NCBI RefSeq assembly: GCF_017916295.1
Contig: NZ_JAFMSS010000004.1
Location: forward strand, 369,282-433,281
DNA: 64,000 nucleotides
Reading direction: 5' to 3'
Source: Rubellimicrobium arenae
Lineage (GTDB): Bacteria; Pseudomonadota; Alphaproteobacteria; Rhodobacterales; Rhodobacteraceae
Numbering within the stretch: the stretch's first letter is position 1; the number at the start of each line of letters is the position of its first letter. The position numbers and the translations under genes were made by a program. The notes below the pieces were generated by a model. The model saw only the letters and a list, made by a program, of their open reading frames with translations, did no database searches and was not told where the DNA came from. Below are positions 62,227 through 64,000 of the stretch, piece by piece.

Positions 62227-63675
62227 TCACTCCGCCGGGTGATCGGCTCGGGAACCCGAGCGACTCTCGATTCCCTCCGAGGTCATCGAGAGGGGGCGTT
62301 TGGGCTTGCGGGCGACATCATCGCCTTCGATCGCCTCGACCGGGTCCGGCCCTCGTCGCAGCAGCTTGAAAAGATAATAGGTCCCAGCCCCGAAGATGAT
62401 CGAATAGGCGACCACGAAGGCCGCCAGGGATCCGGCGATCGTCGTCGCCTCGACGGTCGGGGAGAGCGCCTGATCGCGGTGCAGGAGGCCGTACACGACC
62501 CAAGGCTGCCGCCCGATCTCGGCCGTCAGCCAACCGAACACCACCGCGGCAAAGCCCGACGGCGTCATCGCGAAGCAGGCCCAGAGGAACAGGGGGCTGT
62601 CGAACAGCCGGCCTTTCCAGCGAAGCCACAGGCTCCAGGCGCCAAGGATCACCATCAGGAAGCCCAGCCCGACCATGATCCGGAACGAGAAGAAGACGGG
62701 GAGGACCGGAGGTTGCTGCTCGCGCGGGACATCCCGCAGGCCGGGGATCTCCCCGTTGGGATCATGGGCGAGGATGACGCTGCCCAGGTAGGGGATGGCG
62801 ATCTCGAACCGGTTCTCCTGCGCCTCCTGATCGGGCCAGGCGAACAGGATCAGGGGGACGCCGCGCTGCGTTTCCCAGTTCGCCTCGATGGCAGCGAGCT
62901 TCGTAGGCTGCTGGTCGAGGACGGCCAGCCCCTGCAGATCGCCCAGCACGATCTGGACGGGGGCGAAGATCGCCGCGAACCAGAGGGCCATGGACAGGGA
63001 CGCGCGTGCGCCCGCGATGCGTTCGGGCGCCTCGGACTGCCGCCGCGCCCGGAGCAGCATATAGGCCGACATGCCGGCGATCGCGAAGGCCGTCGTCAGG
63101 TACATGCCCGTGATCAGATGGGCGTAGCGGTTCGGGAAGGACGGGTTGAACACGATCTGCCACCAGTCCACGGGCACGGCGACGCTGTTCTCGATCGCGT
63201 AGCCCGCAGGCGTCTGCATCCAGCTGTTGGCCGCCGTGATCCAGAACGAGGAAAGCAGCGTCCCGAGGGCCACGGCGCAGGTCGCGACGAAGTGCAGGCG
63301 GTTGCCGACCTTCTCCCAGCCGAAGAGCATGATGCCGAGGAATGCCGCTTCGAGGAAGAAGGCCGTTATGACCTCGTAGGCGATGACAGGGCCAAGGATG
63401 TTGCCCGTGAACTCGGCATAGCCGGACCAGTTGGTCCCGAACTGATAGCTCATGACGATGCCCGACACGACTCCGAGGCCGAAGGAGACCGCGAACACCT
63501 TGGCCCAGAACCGGCACAGGTTCTTGAAAAGCAGGTTGCCCGTGCGCAGCCATCGAGCCTCGAGGATCACGAGCCAGCTGGCCAGCCCGATGGTGAAGGC
63601 CGGGAAGATGATGTGGAAGGCGATGGTGAAGCCGAACTGGATGCGCGACAGCATGAGGGCGTCGGGGTCGATCAT
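62227..63675 (-). CDS. cydA: Quinol oxidase subunit I, cyanide-insensitive type (CydA/CioA)
   Basis: A 482-residue bd-type oxidase subunit reducing O2 with quinol electrons. MLSRIQFGFTIAFHIIFPAFTIG carries haem-ligand His21; ANSWMQTPAGY, NPSFPNRYAHLITGMYLTT and GRQPWVVYGLL are conserved. The quinol loop between helices six and seven is short, which with DUF2474 points to the CIO subgroup. The start at 63675 has only a weak ribosome site. Confidence 0.94.
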   Translation of the reverse strand: MIDPDALMLSRIQFGFTIAFHIIFPAFTIGLASWLVILEARWLRTGNLLFKNLCRFWAKVFAVSFGLGVVSGIVMSYQFGTNWSGYAEFTGNILGPVIAYEVITAFFLEAAFLGIMLFGWEKVGNRLHFVATCAVALGTLLSSFWITAANSWMQTPAGYAIENSVAVPVDWWQIVFNPSFPNRYAHLITGMYLTTAFAIAGMSAYMLLRARRQSEAPERIAGARASLSMALWFAAIFAPVQIVLGDLQGLAVLDQQPTKLAAIEANWETQRGVPLILFAWPDQEAQENRFEIAIPYLGSVILAHDPNGEIPGLRDVPREQQPPVLPVFFSFRIMVGLGFLMVILGAWSLWLRWKGRLFDSPLFLWACFAMTPSGFAAVVFGWLTAEIGRQPWVVYGLLHRDQALSPTVEATTIAGSLAAFVVAYSIIFGAGTYYLFKLLRRGPDPVEAIEGDDVARKPKRPLSMTSEGIESRSGSRADHPAE

Positions 63676-64000
63676 CTTCGGGACCTGTCCGTGTTCGCAA
63701 TGAGGTTGGGGCGCTCCCGCAACGGGTCGTGGCGATAATCTAGGATGATCCGCCGCTTTGTCGTTCTTCCTCCATACAGGAAGCGGGAGAAGGCTCGTCC
63801 GGACAGGGTTCGATCCGGGAAATGTGGGACCGGAGCTCGCCCTCTCCTGTGTGGGCGGCGTTGGCGATGTGGGGGTCACGGCTCTGTGTTCTGGGGGTGG
63901 GGGATGGGGGTCAAAAAACTTTGGGGTGGGGAGTGGTTTTACTCTTGCGCGGGGTGGGGGCAATCCGTAGATAGCCCGTCACCGGCGGCGCTGAGGGCGC
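63676..64000. promoter_or_regulatory. Upstream region of cydAB with a cluster of G-tracts
   Basis: No gene seen in 325 bases to the window edge. GAGGAAGAACGAC-like purine-rich sequence (minus strand) lies about 90-110 bases before cydA. From 63893 to 63960 the plus strand has seven G-tracts of four or five (starting 63893, 63899, 63906, 63923, 63928, 63951, 63956); the first three are separated by one or two bases. A plus-strand reading frame over it is Gly-rich and unconvincing. Confidence 0.5.

Noticed and set aside
63758..63970. Plus-strand Gly-rich 70-codon frame upstream of cydA
   Set aside because: Composition is dictated by the G-tracts and there is no ribosome site.

Overview
The window is high-GC chromosomal DNA from an alphaproteobacterium, almost certainly order Rhodobacterales (Paracoccaceae/Roseobacteraceae group). 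Pointers are two VPLPA-CTERM proteins, a DUF5930-type M23 peptidase start, LexA boxes of the alphaproteobacterial GTTC-N7-GTTC type, the imuA-imuB-dnaE2 mutasome, a GTA-type endolysin/holin pair beside ccm genes, and small DUF1127 and DUF2474 proteins. I cannot name the genus. No rRNA, tRNA, CRISPR array, transposase or integrase was seen; the region reads as stable core chromosome with a few accessory catabolic and stress modules.

Layout. 1-9 kb: start of an envelope peptidase, a BCP peroxiredoxin, a giant AsmA-like protein, queA, an MFS transporter, a DUF924 protein and lpdA. 9-14 kb: uvrA with its LexA box, flanked by two secreted VPLPA-CTERM proteins. 14-21 kb: mmsA with a divergent LysR regulator, a CBS protein, coaD, a 52-aa DUF1127 gene, gap and tkt. 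21-28 kb: a coiled-coil/ZapA division pair, an unrecognised membrane-anchored protein, grxD-bolA-purL, a candidate small RNA with an anti-Shine-Dalgarno loop (about 26.08-26.17 kb), a LysR regulator and murI. 28-34 kb: a DUF2171 protein, argC, then ccmE-endolysin-holin-ccmF-ccmH. 34-39 kb: gltA, gltX, comEC and a CoxG-like protein.

39.5-42 kb holds a hexuronate locus (SDR, uxuA, divergent cupin). 42-46.7 kb holds a compact, translationally coupled minus-strand operon: circularly permuted ATP-grasp protein, alpha-E protein, transglutaminase, the proteasome-like protease Anbu and a metallophosphoesterase. 46.8-52.6 kb is the SOS mutasome dnaE2-imuB-imuA with a perfect LexA box. 52.7-60.3 kb is the xylose locus: ROK regulator divergent from xylF-xylH-xylG-xylB-xylA. 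60.4-63.7 kb holds a flavin reductase and a cyanide-insensitive-type cydAB oxidase with a 37-aa DUF2474 partner. The right edge contains an unusual G-tract cluster.

Functional links: uvrA and imuA-imuB-dnaE2 are probably co-induced by DNA damage. The ccm genes serve cytochrome c assembly while carrying what looks like the GTA lysis cassette; comEC, needed for DNA uptake, lies a few kb away. The xyl, uxu and mmsA loci point to use of plant-derived sugars, sugar acids and branched-chain or propionate-type carbon. The least understood material is the Anbu operon, the candidate sRNA, the repeat-rich intergenic regions and the unrecognised protein at 22.1-22.8 kb.
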